From Ophioceras dolichostomum (lineage: Eukaryota; Ascomycota; Sordariomycetes; Magnaporthales; Ophioceraceae), in contig PYST01000429.1 in NCBI GenBank assembly GCA_003049485.1, forward strand, positions 1-29,578: a stretch of 29,578 bases of DNA, in the 5' to 3' direction. This document shows positions 11,114 through 20,688 of this stretch, piece by piece (position 1 is the first letter of the stretch; the number at the start of each line of letters is the position of its first letter). The notes below the pieces were generated by a model. That model had not been told where the DNA came from. It saw only the letters and a list, made by a program, of their open reading frames with translations, and did not search any database. The position numbers and the translations under genes were made by a program.

Positions 11114-11182
11114 ATGCCCTACTTCGGCGGTCGCCTTGGCCGTCATATCGGCGAAACTGTAAGCAGCCTCTCTGACATCTAG
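11114..11182 (+). other. Upstream ORF or alternative first exon of DEN1
   Basis: The ATG at 11114 opens a 22-codon frame (MPYFGGRLGRHIGET, then VSSLSDI) ending at TAG 11180-11182. It is in the same frame as the deneddylase start at 11210. GTAAGC follows codon 15 directly (11159) and a CTGAC branch-like motif lies at 11172-11176. An intron ending at the TAG would be only 24 nt, too short for normal splicing. One ending at the AAG at 11200 would be 42 nt, would remove the stop and would keep the frame. So this is either a short regulatory upstream ORF or exon 1 of a longer isoform. Confidence 0.5.
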
Positions 11183-11209
11183 AAATTCGTGCTTTTGAAG
11201 AAGGAAGAT

Positions 11210-12525
11210 ATGCCCGTTGGCGCGACCCGTGACCACGTCCACGACTTCTCGATCAACCCTCCCGCCTTCCCCCCGTACTACCACGACCGACCCGTGAAGA
11301 GGCTGAAGAATCAGGGAGTGGACGACGGAGAGGACGGGGAGGAGTCGGACGAGTCCGCTGGTGCGGCTGGACCCAGCCGGCCTCTCGGCCTGGGAACAGC
11401 GCGGGGCCGCTTCGGGTTTTCCGCCCTCAAAGCGATGCCGATGCGGCGGTCGCCGAGACTCTTGGAGCGCGAACAACAGCTGGATCCTGACGATTCTGAG
11501 CAGCTCACACCTACCAACGGCTACCTCAAATGTACGTCACGGTCTTCCCCGACTGCTAGCGCCCTCCCTTGCCGTGGCCCCCAACCCATTAAATGCATGC
11601 TCTGTCCTGCTAACCCCCTTGCCCGACGAAAACCACCAGACCACGAGATCACCCTGCTGTACTCTGACGTCAAGACGCTGAGGTCCGACTGGTTAACCGA
11701 TACTGTGAGTCCAACGATACCTCCCTGTCGATGTCTCCGACCTAGCTGGTTCAACTGTCGCTAACATTTGCCGTAGAATATCGCGTTCTGGGAAGAGTTA
11801 GTAGAGCCGAGTCCTTTGTCACACCCCCTCCTCCGTACCGTGCCCCTTCGCGCACCGAGTGCCTCCATTTTAACCCCCATTCCTAACCATCCGAGCCGCG
11901 AAACCACAGGTACATCGAGCATGAGATCCTCCCCAAGTACCCCATGGCGCAGATCGCGCTTATGCGGCCGAGTCTGGTAGCGCTGATGGTCCAGGCCCCG
12001 CGCCTGGCGGAAGTCCACGACGCGCTACCGATCTTCACCAACGACACGCACATCTTCCTCCCGATCAGCGACTCCATGAACGCCGGCGGCCGGGCGGACA
12101 CGGGCTCGCACTGGTCGCTGCTCCTTGTCTCGAAGCTGGACGGCATCGCCTTCCACTACGACTCGCTCCACGACCACAACGACAGCCACGCGCGGCACGC
12201 GCTAGAGAGGCTCTCCCGCCACCTGCGCATCCCGTTGCGCTTCTACCGCATCCTCGACATGCCTCAGCAGCAGAACTCGAGCGACTGCGGCGTCATCGTC
12301 TGCGTCCTGATCCGCCACCTCCTCGTCAAGAAGCTCCTCAACGCGAACGCGCGCGAGAAGGTCTCGATGAGCCTGTCGGGCAAGGTCATCGATGCGAACG
12401 GAGCTCGTAAGGAGATGCTCCAGATCATCGAGAAGCTGCGCAAGGACGCCGAGCGCCGTCGGAGCACCGGCACGCTTACCCTGCCCGTTAGAGGCGGACG
12501 CAACGACCCCCCTTACATCGACTAG
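11210..12525 (+). CDS. DEN1: Ulp1-family NEDD8-specific protease (DEN1/SENP8-like)
   Basis: Four exons, 11210-11531, 11640-11704, 11777-11796 and 11910-12525, give a predicted 340 residues. Introns of 108, 72 and 113 nt have GTACGT, GTGAGT and GTTAGT donors; CTAAC branch points are visible in the second and third. Splicing restores the family block NGYLKYHEITLLYSDVKTL and SDWLTDTNIAFWEEYIEHE. The C48-type cysteine protease catalytic set is present: His203 in GSHWSLL, Asp220 in HYDSL, Gln256 in QQNSSDCG and Cys262. The first ~110 residues are acidic and low in complexity, without known fold. The family removes NEDD8 from proteins and, in Aspergillus (DenA), acts in light-dependent development; it may also process the NEDD8 precursor. 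The 20-nt third exon is unusually small. Whether translation starts at 11210 or at the upstream ATG 11114 after an extra splice is undecided. A SUMO-specific Ulp role is less likely because the chain is short and SENP8-like. Confidence 0.88.
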
Positions 12526-13945
12526 CAGTCGCCGCATCGGAACTCGTACGTGTCTCCCTCTTCGCCGGCATTCCCGTAAGTCGTACGCGTTGTCCAGGAC
12601 GCTCACCCTTCCCACCCTGTCGACCGCCGATCTGTCTGCTCCCTGGCTCTTACCGGGCCTTGCCTGGGCTTCCCTATTCTCTTCTTCGTGTGTTCCACAA
12701 GGCACTCGAGGGTCCTTCTATCGTCCCCATTCGCACGTCCGAGCCTTCACGACTCGCTTGGGAAAACTGTCTGTTGTTTAGGCGCGTTCGATCCCAGTCA
12801 GCTAGTTCTTCAGTGACCCGCCGGTCTGTCCCTCTGTCCGCGCTAGTCTGGGCTCCTTCGCAATTCGCCATAACACGTCTTCCCCTCCCTGTTGAATCCG
12901 CTCGTCATCCGTCCACTCAGCACGAGGGTAGCTGCGATGTCGCCTTCCATGCTGCACTACGTAGCACCACGATACCACGGGCGGCTTTTTAGTACCCCTG
13001 ATGAGCGAACCAGACTCTACGGCAGGATGGGCTGCGGCTCTGCGGCACGGCGTATTGAGGCAGATATGGGAAGCTGGTGGCTCTCCTGCTATTTTCCCTC
13101 GAGACTAGCATAACCTATCCTGCACTCTCTGTCGCGGAACTCTTCTCCTTTCCCCTGTTGGTTGCTCAGCTTTGGCGACTCTTTCCTCCCTTTCTTTTAT
13201 TCGCTCAAGACATGCGGTTAATAAAGAAAGACTAGCATGGCGTTCTAGTTTGTATGTTTCTTTTCTTCTTTTTTTCTTTCCTTTGGGTTCTTCGGCAATA
13301 CCTCTTTTCTCCTTCCTCTTTCTATGCAGATGTCATCTGGGCGAGAAGATTTATGGCGTCAGGACTACCTCTCTTGTTTCTTATTGCTCTTTTTTTCTTT
13401 GCTTCCCCGGGATTTTAGGAGTCGCTTTGGCTTTAGGTGAACAGCGACGATGAGTGATGATGGGCCGGCCAATATGGGATTTCTCTAGGTCCAGGGTTTG
13501 GGTTCCGCCTTTTTGTATGCTCGCGCCCCTGGCCTTGGCTTTTGTCTTGTATGTTTCGGGCAATATGGATAATGAAGCATGTATGGTCTGGATGGATCTC
13601 GACTAACAGCCCACCTGCCTACCCGGCTTGCCTCCTCTGTGGCCGAGGCGGTAAGGGTGGTAACGTAACGATGATGCCGTGATGCTCTGGCTGCCTCTGA
13701 TCGAGGAAGAAAATTGCAACCCCAAACCTTGATGTTCAAACTGTCGTCGCCGCGGCTCTACGCCACGCTGTACGCTACACTCGACCTTGTAAAGAAACCT
13801 ACGCAGGGAGCTCCGCCTTAGCCGGGTACCAAGGAGCATATTGTCATCGTTTGTGGGTATCATATTCATTTGCTTCGTGTTCGCAGCGCAAACAACTCTA
13901 GACCAGACTGAGCAAGGCTTGATTAGGCCAGGCCAGCTTGCTACT
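12526..13945. other. Convergent 3' region of DEN1 and SLX9, no gene seen
   Basis: The 1.4 kb between the two convergent stop codons holds T-rich and CT-rich runs (for example 13255-13330 and 13380-13410) and no frame with a recognisable domain. It is long for two fungal 3' untranslated regions, so a non-coding transcript cannot be excluded. Confidence 0.45.
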
Positions 13946-14730
13946 CTACGCCTTCCTCGTAGACGCTGCGGGCGCATGCTCCATCGTAGTCGAGATGTGA
14001 GCCCGAAGAGCAGCCCACCTATTCGCCGTCGACGGGGCCGGCGCTGCTGCTGCCGTTGCAGTAGCAGCGTTGCTCGCAGACTCGACATCCTCGCCGCCCC
14101 TTTCCTGGTGGCCCTGGCCGGTATTGTAGTCCCCGTCTCCCTTTAAGTTGGCCAGATATGCCATGTTCAAGCCCAGATTCCTCGTCTCCGCCTGCAACAG
14201 CTTCTCCTTCCGCTTCAGCGCCCCCGGCCTGCTCTTCAAGCTCTTGGACTGCCGACTCTTCTGCTGAAGGCCCTCACTACCGACCTTGCTGCCGCCGTCT
14301 CCGGCCTCAACACTAGCCTCCTCGTCATTGCCTCCTCCTACCAGTTCAGGAAGAGCAGCGGCGAGGGACTCCAGATTCGCGACGAGCTTCTTGGACGGCC
14401 TCCGGCGCTTCTTGACGCCCGCCCCCGTCGAAGCGGCAGCGGCTTTCGCTCGGATCTGGTTGATCAGCGCGGACCGCTTGATGAGGCGCTTGTCGCTCTT
14501 CGTCTCGGAAAACCGGTCCGTCACGACGGAGTCTGGCCTGTGGATTTTCCGGGGAGGTGGTGCGGTTGGGGTGGATGATGATGCGGTGAGCGCTCGCTGA
14601 ACTTTGGAGCGCATGGAGGTACGCTTTTTGGGGGCGGTTGGCGCCTGTTAGGGGCAAGGAGAAGAAGAAGTCGGTTAGCTAGAGGAGCGTGTGCTGTAGG
14701 TGTATCAGGTGCGAGCACGTAGCTTACCAT
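13946..14730 (-). CDS. SLX9: Ribosome biogenesis protein SLX9
   Basis: Exons are 14730-14728 and 14644-13946, for a predicted 233 residues. The intron (14645-14727, 83 nt) starts GTAAGC immediately after the ATG and ends CTAACAG. The protein then reads MAPTAPKKRTSMRSKV. Family features follow in order: an FSETKSDKRLIKRSALI block, the basic motif KKRRRPSKKLVANLESLAAALPEL, SLKSRPGALKRKEKLLQ, and the C-terminal NRWAALRAHISTTMEHAPA. SLX9/FAM207 proteins bind pre-40S particles and the ITS1 region of pre-rRNA, helping 18S rRNA maturation and small-subunit export; they act in the nucleolus and nucleus. An Ala-rich low-complexity insert precedes the C-terminal motif. The alternative is an unspliced start at the internal ATG 14614, which would lose ten basic residues; the good splice signals favour the ATG-only first exon. 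It is divergent from uba4. Confidence 0.88.
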
Positions 14731-15582
14731 ATTGATTTGTGGCGATCCTCTTGAGGGCCTCGAGAGGATGCTTATTTGTCCAACACCTTTTCCCAGCTTT
14801 TCCAGGGGAGGGGGGTGCTGAACAAATCGCAAAATTCTGCCCGACGGCGTTAGCTAGGCTAGGCGGTGAAAGCTTATCGACAAGGAGCCCCTCCTCGATA
14901 AAGCAACCAGCGAATATGACCCCTCGCAGCTTCTCAAGAGCTTCAGGCTTTCCTTCAGCGGTCTTCCAAACTCAGAGCCCGCTAGTGAATTGTTCTGGAA
15001 GCAACGGAAGGAACCCAATCCTGCACCGCCTATAGGTTACTCCAACCAGCAAGAGCCGCGTCTAAGTGGTTGTTGCTTTGGAATAACCTCTTCTCTTCTC
15101 AGCTCTTTGATTCTTTGTTCACTTCTTCTTTCAAAGGGACTTTCCACTCGCCGATTCTTAACCCTCTTGCGCCGCTGGTCTTTCCACAAAGAGTTGCCGG
15201 GCTGTTACAGCGAAACTTCTTCGAGATCTTGCTCCCCCTGTTGTAAGTCTCCCACGCTACCGCGCACCATTCCTGCTGGTGATGGTTGCCAGACAGTGCT
15301 CTTACTGACCCTTTATTTTTAGATCGCGGACCCTTTGTCCTACCTCTATCTTTCGCTGTTTCTGCTTTTTGCCCTCTGTTGCCGTTTTCCTGCCTTTCTC
15401 TTGCCTCTCTCTTCCTGTCTATTGCCTCACATTTGCCATTTTCCTTGCCTTTATTTTGCCTTGTTCTTTGCCCTTCTCTCGCCTCTTTTCCTCCCCCTTT
15501 CTTGCCTTTTCTTGCCCCCCTTTCGACTCTCTTCTGCCTGTCTCTCTCCCACGGCTTAAAGTAGCAAGAGCTGGTCGCAGAG
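14731..15582. promoter_or_regulatory. Divergent SLX9-uba4 promoter with CT-rich leader
   Basis: About 850 bp lie between the two start codons. The uba4-proximal part, roughly 15310-15555 on the plus strand, is almost purine-free and repeats the word TTGCC or TGCC about a dozen times between pyrimidine runs. This is presumably the uba4 core promoter and 5' untranslated region. No canonical TATA box was seen. Confidence 0.6.
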
Positions 15583-17504
15583 ATGGAGGAGCACGTTGAG
15601 TCCGAGCTCACCACCAAGCAGGAGCTGCTCGAGGCGCTCGCCTACCATGAGGACAAGGTGGCTGGGCTGAAAGAGATGCTGGCCAGGTACCACGGGCCCC
15701 CGCCGTCTGAGCCAGAGCCAAAGCCAAAGTCGAAGTGGCCACTGGAGGAGGAGGAGTACGAGCGGTACGGCCGGCAGCTCATTCTCCCGACTATCGGCAT
15801 GAAGGGTACGTCAGTGCTGGTCTCTATACATCGCCTCCTTCATTTCTCATGAATATCCTAGGACGCCCGCAAGTTGGGTAAGAGGTACTGACACTGACAT
15901 CACGAATAGGCCAGCTACGGATCAAGAGCGCCTCCGTGCTCATCATCGGCCTCGGCGGCCTGGGCTGTCCCGCCGCGGCCTACCTAGGCGGAGCAGGTGT
16001 TGGCACGATCGGCCTTCTAGACGATGACCTCGTGGAAGCGTCGAACCTGCACCGCCAGATAGCGCATGCCACGTCCCGTGTGGGCCAGCCCAAGGTCGAC
16101 AGCGCCCGTGCCTATCTGGCCGATCTCAACCCGCTCTGCAGGACCGTAGCCCACAGGGTCCGGCTCTCGCCTGACAATGCTGAGGACATCATCAGAGACT
16201 ACGATGTGGTGCTCGACTGCACCGATAACCCGGCCACGCGCTACCTCATCTCCGACGCGTGCGTGCTGCTGCAGAAGCCGCTCGTCTCGGCCTCGGCGCT
16301 GAAGACCGACGGCCAGCTGGTCGTCCTCAACTCGCCTCCTGCGCCGCGGGGGGATCGCTCCGGCGGCCCCTGCTACCGCTGCATCTGGCCGAAGGCCATG
16401 GCGGACGGCGCACAGCAGAGCTGCGTCGAGGCCGGCGTCCTCGGCCCCGTAGTGGGCGTCATGGGCGCGCTGCAGGCCCTTGAGGCGCTGCGGCTGATCG
16501 CCGACGGAAAGCACCTCCCGCCCCCTCCGCCGCCCAACCAGGAGCTGCATGGCGCCGCCGGCCCTTCGGAGCTGCAGGATCTGGTGTCCCCCGTGGTCGC
16601 CGTCCCCAAGCCCACGCTGCACCAGTTCTACGCGGCGCCAGTGGACGGATCGGCGCCACGGCTCAGCAACTACAAGGTGCGCTCACGGCACCCCAACTGT
16701 GTCGCCTGCGGTGCCGGCTCGGCCCTGACGAAGGACAGGCTACGAGCCGGCCTTGTCAACTACGTGCAGCTCTGCGGCGCCGACGACGCCCCCGTGTTCC
16801 TGCTCCCGCCGGAGGAGCGCGTCTCGCCCGCCGACTTCCACCGTGTGCATGAGAAGAAGCAAGCCAAGGCCGCAGACAAGGCCAGGGCCAATGCTGCCCT
16901 GCGCCGGGCCCAACTCAGCAGCGGCAAGAAGATCGCCGCCGCCATCCGCGGTGGCTCAGGATACGAGGATGAGGGCGAAGGCGAGGCTTATCCCGTGGAC
17001 GAGACCGAAGACGATGACGAATACAAGGACTCCAACCTGCTGATCGACATCCGGGAGCCGACGCCCTTCGAGATCGCCAGCAGGAAGAAGGGCCCGCACA
17101 TCCTCCTCGACGTCCGCGAGAAGGAGCACTTCGAGATCGCCCGCATCCCCGGCGCCGTGAACCTGCCCTTCTCCAAGACGGGCCTGCCCAGCACCCCGGA
17201 CGGCCTACTGGCGCAGCAGCAGCAGCTTGTGCCTGTGTCCCCGTCCCCGACGCTCTGCGAGGAGGAGGATGTCTCGGCTTCGGTCTCGGGCGCCTCTCGT
17301 GCCCCGTCTTGGCTACCGGAAAACATCGCCGATAGCGAGGCGCCCATCTACGTTGTGTGCAGGCAGGGTAACGACTCGCAGATCGTCGTCCAGCATCTCA
17401 AGGACCTGGGCTTGGGACGAGGAGGGGAGAGGTTCATTGCTGATATTAGGGGTGGGATGAGGGCTTGGAAGAAGGAGGTTGAGGGCACAATGCCTTTCTT
17501 CTGA
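15583..17504 (+). CDS. uba4: Uba4/CnxF: E1-like adenylyltransferase and sulfurtransferase
   Basis: Exons 15583-15805 and 15910-17504 give a predicted 605 residues; the intron (104 nt) has GTACGT, CTGAC and TAG signals. The enzyme adenylates the C-terminus of Urm1 (and of the small molybdopterin synthase subunit), then transfers sulfur from its rhodanese domain. This supports tRNA wobble-uridine thiolation, urmylation and molybdenum cofactor synthesis in the cytosol. A short coiled N-terminal region (ELTTKQELLEALAYHEDKV) precedes RYGRQLILP and the ATP-binding GLGGLG (88-93). Zinc pairs C229/C232 (CYRC) and C338/C341 (CVAC) are present, with the E1-type Cys246 in SCVEAGVLGP. The rhodanese domain has LLDVREKEHFEIA (about 473) and persulfide Cys558 in VVCRQGNDS. 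It is longer than the usual 450-490 residues because of a basic-then-acidic linker at about 385-450, next to a partial repeat of the rhodanese start motif (LIDIREPTPFEIA). Confidence 0.95.
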
Positions 17505-18533
17505 TGGCTTAGATGATGATCATAATGATGGCGATGGGCGTGATGCCGTTTCGTTCTTTGTGCGAGGCCGCTTTTCCTTCCCTTTTTCCTCCTCTTTCTC
17601 CCGCCTTTTTGTTTTCCCTCCTCGTTTTTCCCTCTTGGTTTTCTCCCTTTTTTCCCTCTCTCTCTCTTTCTCCCTCTCTCTTTTTTTTCCTCTCTCTCTT
17701 TTTGTTCTGTTTTTTTTTCTTTCTCTCCCTTTTTCTCCCTCTCTCTTTTTTTTCTCTCTCTTCCTTTCTTTTTCCTTTTTCCTCCTCCCTTTTTCCTTCC
17801 CTTTTTACTTCTTTTTTCCTCCCCTTTTCTCCTTCCCTTCTTCCCCCCTTTTTTAACCCCCTTTCTCTATTCTCTTCTCTATTTTTTATTGGTTTGCGTG
17901 TCGTTTTTCTTCTGGGGGCGAGCTTTTTGCTTCTACATCCGACTAGTTTGCTTCTCTTCTGGGCATGATGGACGACTTTTCTGAGGGCATGATCTGGCGA
18001 AGGGGGACTTGAGGCTTAAAGGAGCATTTCTGGGCGTTCCACAGAGCTGCTTGCACATGGGATAGAGAAGAGATAGACAGCTAGCACAGCCAGCACAATA
18101 AATCATACATTACTATGGCATCTTCTAGGCGGTTTAGTGTAGTTGGCGGATTTCCGGACTGAGTGGCCTTACAGAGTTTCTAGTACGAAGAGAAAATAAA
18201 GGCAAGAAGCAGCGGTTGCTTCGCACTAGATCATCACAAGCAGGGGTCGATATTCTCGGGAAATGGCAAGAGAAGAGGGTATGCTCGATATTTCGGGTGC
18301 TCTCTTTGGAGACACCACACGTTACTGGCCGCCATGGCCCACATGCTAGCTAGCTAATGCATCGACGGGTTCCCTGGCTGTACAAAGCCCCAAAAACAAC
18401 AGGTCCATGATGCCGTCCCGGCAGTAAGCACACATGCCGTCATCGTACTTCTCCTCTACGAAGATAGTAGACCCAAAAACTGCCCCTGGTCTGGCCGTTC
18501 TGTACTGTTATACACTATCGATGGGAAGGCTGG
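17505..18533. other. Convergent uba4-PAM17 3' region
   Basis: The first part is the long pyrimidine tract listed separately; the remainder (17900-18533) has no conserved frame. It probably contains both 3' untranslated regions. Confidence 0.5.
17568..17870 (+). repeat. Long polypyrimidine tract 3' of uba4
   Basis: About 300 bases of almost pure C/T on the plus strand with only scattered purines. It is irregular (TTTTTCC, CTCTCTC, CCCTTTTT words) rather than a simple microsatellite. It begins about 65 bases after the uba4 stop, so it is probably in or just beyond the 3' untranslated region. Mirror-like homopyrimidine DNA of this length could form triplex structures (inference). Confidence 0.9.
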
Positions 18534-18704
18534 TTACTTGTCCTTCCCATCCTCATCCTCATCCTTGCCATGGCCATCCTCAGCCTGGCCACGCTGGTCC
18601 TCGTCCTCCTCCTTCTTGGCGGCGGTGGCGGCGGCGGGACCAGGGCCATAGCCGTCGTCGAGGGTGTGCGCCACCGGGTCCCAGAGCAGCACCTGGTCCC
18701 CCAC
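18534..18704 (-). other. In-frame acidic extension after PAM17 stop
   Basis: Directly after the PAM17 TAG (18707-18705) the same frame stays open for 56 codons to TAA (18536-18534). It begins VGDQVLLWDPVAHTLDDGYG and ends in an acidic tail (KKEEDEDQ, KDEDEDGKDK). Third positions are almost all G or C, as in the real genes here, so it looks like coding sequence. Possible explanations are stop readthrough, an alternative splice, a recent nonsense change or a base error. It is not part of the conserved PAM17 core as I know it. Confidence 0.55.
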
Positions 18705-19806
18705 CTAGATGAACGTGGTGCGCTTCTTCTTGTAGGCGCGCTGGTCCTTCAGCCACTGCCGGTAGCCGGCAACGCTGGAGATCTTCTCGCCGTAGAAGTC
18801 GGGGACTGGAAAGATGGGAAGAGGGAGAATGGTGGGTGTGTTGTCAGTAAGGGGAGGGTTCATGCCGAGAGAAAAGGGAGCGGGAGGATGGGGAGGGGCA
18901 TCGAGCTTACCGGGATTGCTGGTTGACGCGTTGGAGGGGTCGACGCGGTTCTTGCGGATCCGAGCAAAGAACTGGTTCTCCTTCTGTATAGACCAAAACC
19001 GTAAGATACTGTCAGCGCCGAACGTTCTGCTATTGTAGGGGGTCCACTGAGTAGCGACGTTGAGTCCCGAGAAGGGTAGCAAGCAGCACGGTGGCAGCAT
19101 GGGGATGGAGATGGGGAGTCCTTACGATAGCCATTTGGGCTTTCGTCTTGCTCTTGATCACGTCGAACACAAGCTTGCCCAGGATAGGGCCCGCGAGCCA
19201 GCCAAGCGCGGCAAAGGCTGTGACCATAAGACCCATCGTAAAGAATGGGTCGAGGGCGATCTGGGATGTGAGGGGATCGGCCACTCCCGAGCTGACGATA
19301 ACGGCTCCTACGAAGCCATTGCCCAGGAAGAGGAGCACACTGAACCCCAATTGCCAACGGCGCCGCAGCTTGCGCAGCTGGAAGAAAGTGTTCCAATCAA
19401 GCGGCTCTGACGCTAGACCAGTAGACTTGACTGAAGTTGTGTTGTTATCAGCCGCGACCTTCGCGGTTGTGGTAAAGCTGCGAGTTGAGACTCGGCTGGA
19501 GATGTTGCCGCTGCTCGATGTGAAGTTTTTCGGATGACTGAAGACAGCCGCTGTGATCGTCGTCGTAGTCGTCGCTTTCGTCTGCGGCATCGGGATAGAA
19601 GAAGGAGCACGGCTGACAGGGGAGGAAGGCTTGGTAATGTGTGGGAAGGCGGCGGTCGCGAGGGCAGCAGCCGTCACTGGGCTGCTGGTCGAGAAGACGC
19701 GGGACGTCGAAACTGCGCCACGGACGAAGAGAGCAGGCTTGACACTGCCGCCGCAGGCACGAGCGGCCGGCGGCGCAATTCGTAGCATCATGATTGGGGC
19801 TGTCAT
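18705..19806 (-). CDS. PAM17: PAM17, mitochondrial import motor subunit
   Basis: Three exons, 19806-19126, 18983-18911 and 18805-18705, give a predicted 284 residues. The introns (142 and 105 nt) have GTAAGG..CAG and GTAAGC..CAG ends. PAM17 sits in the inner membrane and helps assemble the Pam16-Pam18 J-complex at the TIM23 channel. The first ~120 residues are Ser/Thr/Ala-rich with Arg, lacking acids, as expected for a long mitochondrial presequence. The conserved part starts at LDWNTFFQLRKLRRRWQ (about 137) and has two membrane segments at about 153-172 and 189-210. It continues with LAGPILGKLVFD, then KENQFFARIRKNRVDPSNAS across exon 2 and VPDFYGEKISSVAGYRQWL in exon 3, ending TTFI. The family signature VDPSN..NPVPDxYGEKISSV appears only after splicing, which supports both introns. 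The gene is head-to-head with the thioesterase gene. A coding-like frame continues beyond the stop (see the separate entry). Confidence 0.93.
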
Positions 19807-20142
19807 GAGGCAGGGAGACTTGAATAATCAAACATTCAAAACCAGGCCAGCCTTGTTGGTGCTGTCGTTCGGCAGAAACTTGGATGGAAGGAACTCTCTC
19901 GTCAAAAGATTGATGGAGAAGCCGTTAAAGCTTGGCAGTTGCAGGAGCTTGGACCACCATAACGCACAACGACCGGTTCGAGGACCCTCGTTACATAATC
20001 ACGCCCCTCCCAACCAGGGTCCCCCTGTCGATACCGAGGATCAGCTTGTTCCCCATCCGCAGATCTCCAACCCTCAGCTCCCCTTCCCGATGCTCACCAA
20101 CTGCTCGAGCATGCTCCGACGCTTTCTCTGCTCCGACGGAAG
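19807..20142. promoter_or_regulatory. Head-to-head PAM17-thioesterase promoter
   Basis: The two start codons are 336 bp apart on opposite strands, so both promoters and 5' leaders must share this segment. I see no clear TATA or CCAAT box. The thioesterase-side half is C-rich (CCCTCAGCTCCCCTTCCCG near 20075). Confidence 0.6.
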
Positions 20143-20688
20143 ATGGACGAAGCTCTCCAGCCGTTCCTCGACGAGGCGTGGTGCGCCGAGCTCCTCCGAG
20201 ATCCGACTTACACAGTGGCCATCCCCGCATGCCGGCAAGTCAAGGGCACGGGCGAGGACGAGCTTGTCGCACGCACCCTTAACACGTCCCAGGCGCTCCC
20301 CAGCATCATTCAGCTCTACAAAACGCCAGCTTCGGCGGACTTGCGGATCGAGGAGGTCCTCATGCTCTACTCCCTCCGCGAGGGGCTCGCCGGATTTCCC
20401 CGCACAGCGCACGGCGGCATGGTGGCCACGATCCTAGACGAGACCCTGGGCTGCCTCATCACTGTCAACATGCTGAGGGGCGCCTTCGCCCAAGCTCCCG
20501 CCATGACGGCCTACCTTAACACGACGTTCCTCAACCCCGTGCCTGTGCCCGGGAACATCCTGTGCCGGGCAAAGGTCGATAGGGCGGAAGGCAGGAAACT
20601 GTACGTGAGTGCTGCGATCGAGGATGGTGCCGGGGTGGTGCTGGCCAAGGGAGAGGCCATGTTCGTCTACGTCAAGGGTATGCTGTAG
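20143..20688 (+). CDS. Hotdog-fold thioesterase (PaaI/THEM4-like)
   Basis: Single exon, 181 residues. This family hydrolyses acyl-CoA or related thioesters; the substrate of this member cannot be told from sequence. The hotdog signature is AHGGMVATILDETLG (residues 89-103), with HGG and the Asp99-Glu100 pair in the usual catalytic-loop and helix positions. It is followed by the strand ..TAYLNTTFLNPVPVPGNIL and the final strands YVSAAIEDGAGVVLAKGEAMFVYV. The N-terminal block (LQPFLDEAWCAELLRDPTYTV) is typical of fungal members. The start at 20143 gives the family length and there is no clear targeting peptide, so it is probably cytosolic. It shares a short bidirectional promoter with PAM17. 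Other 4HBT-domain proteins are the only realistic alternative. Confidence 0.9.
   Translation: MDEALQPFLDEAWCAELLRDPTYTVAIPACRQVKGTGEDELVARTLNTSQALPSIIQLYKTPASADLRIEEVLMLYSLREGLAGFPRTAHGGMVATILDETLGCLITVNMLRGAFAQAPAMTAYLNTTFLNPVPVPGNILCRAKVDRAEGRKLYVSAAIEDGAGVVLAKGEAMFVYVKGML

Noticed and set aside
16017..16622. 201-codon minus-strand frame inside uba4
   Set aside because: It overlaps the ATP-binding and zinc-binding core of Uba4 and is explained by codon bias on the opposite strand.
5805..18707. Reassignment of TAG as a sense codon, suggested by three in-frame TAGs (5805, 11180, 18705)
   Set aside because: TAG also ends DEN1, SLX9, the thioesterase and the small gene at natural family ends, so the standard code applies. 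Each case has a local explanation.
15583..20688. A functional cluster or biosynthetic operon of uba4, PAM17 and the thioesterase
   Set aside because: They belong to unrelated pathways on different strands with separate promoters apart from one head-to-head pair. Neighbourhood alone does not support joint function.
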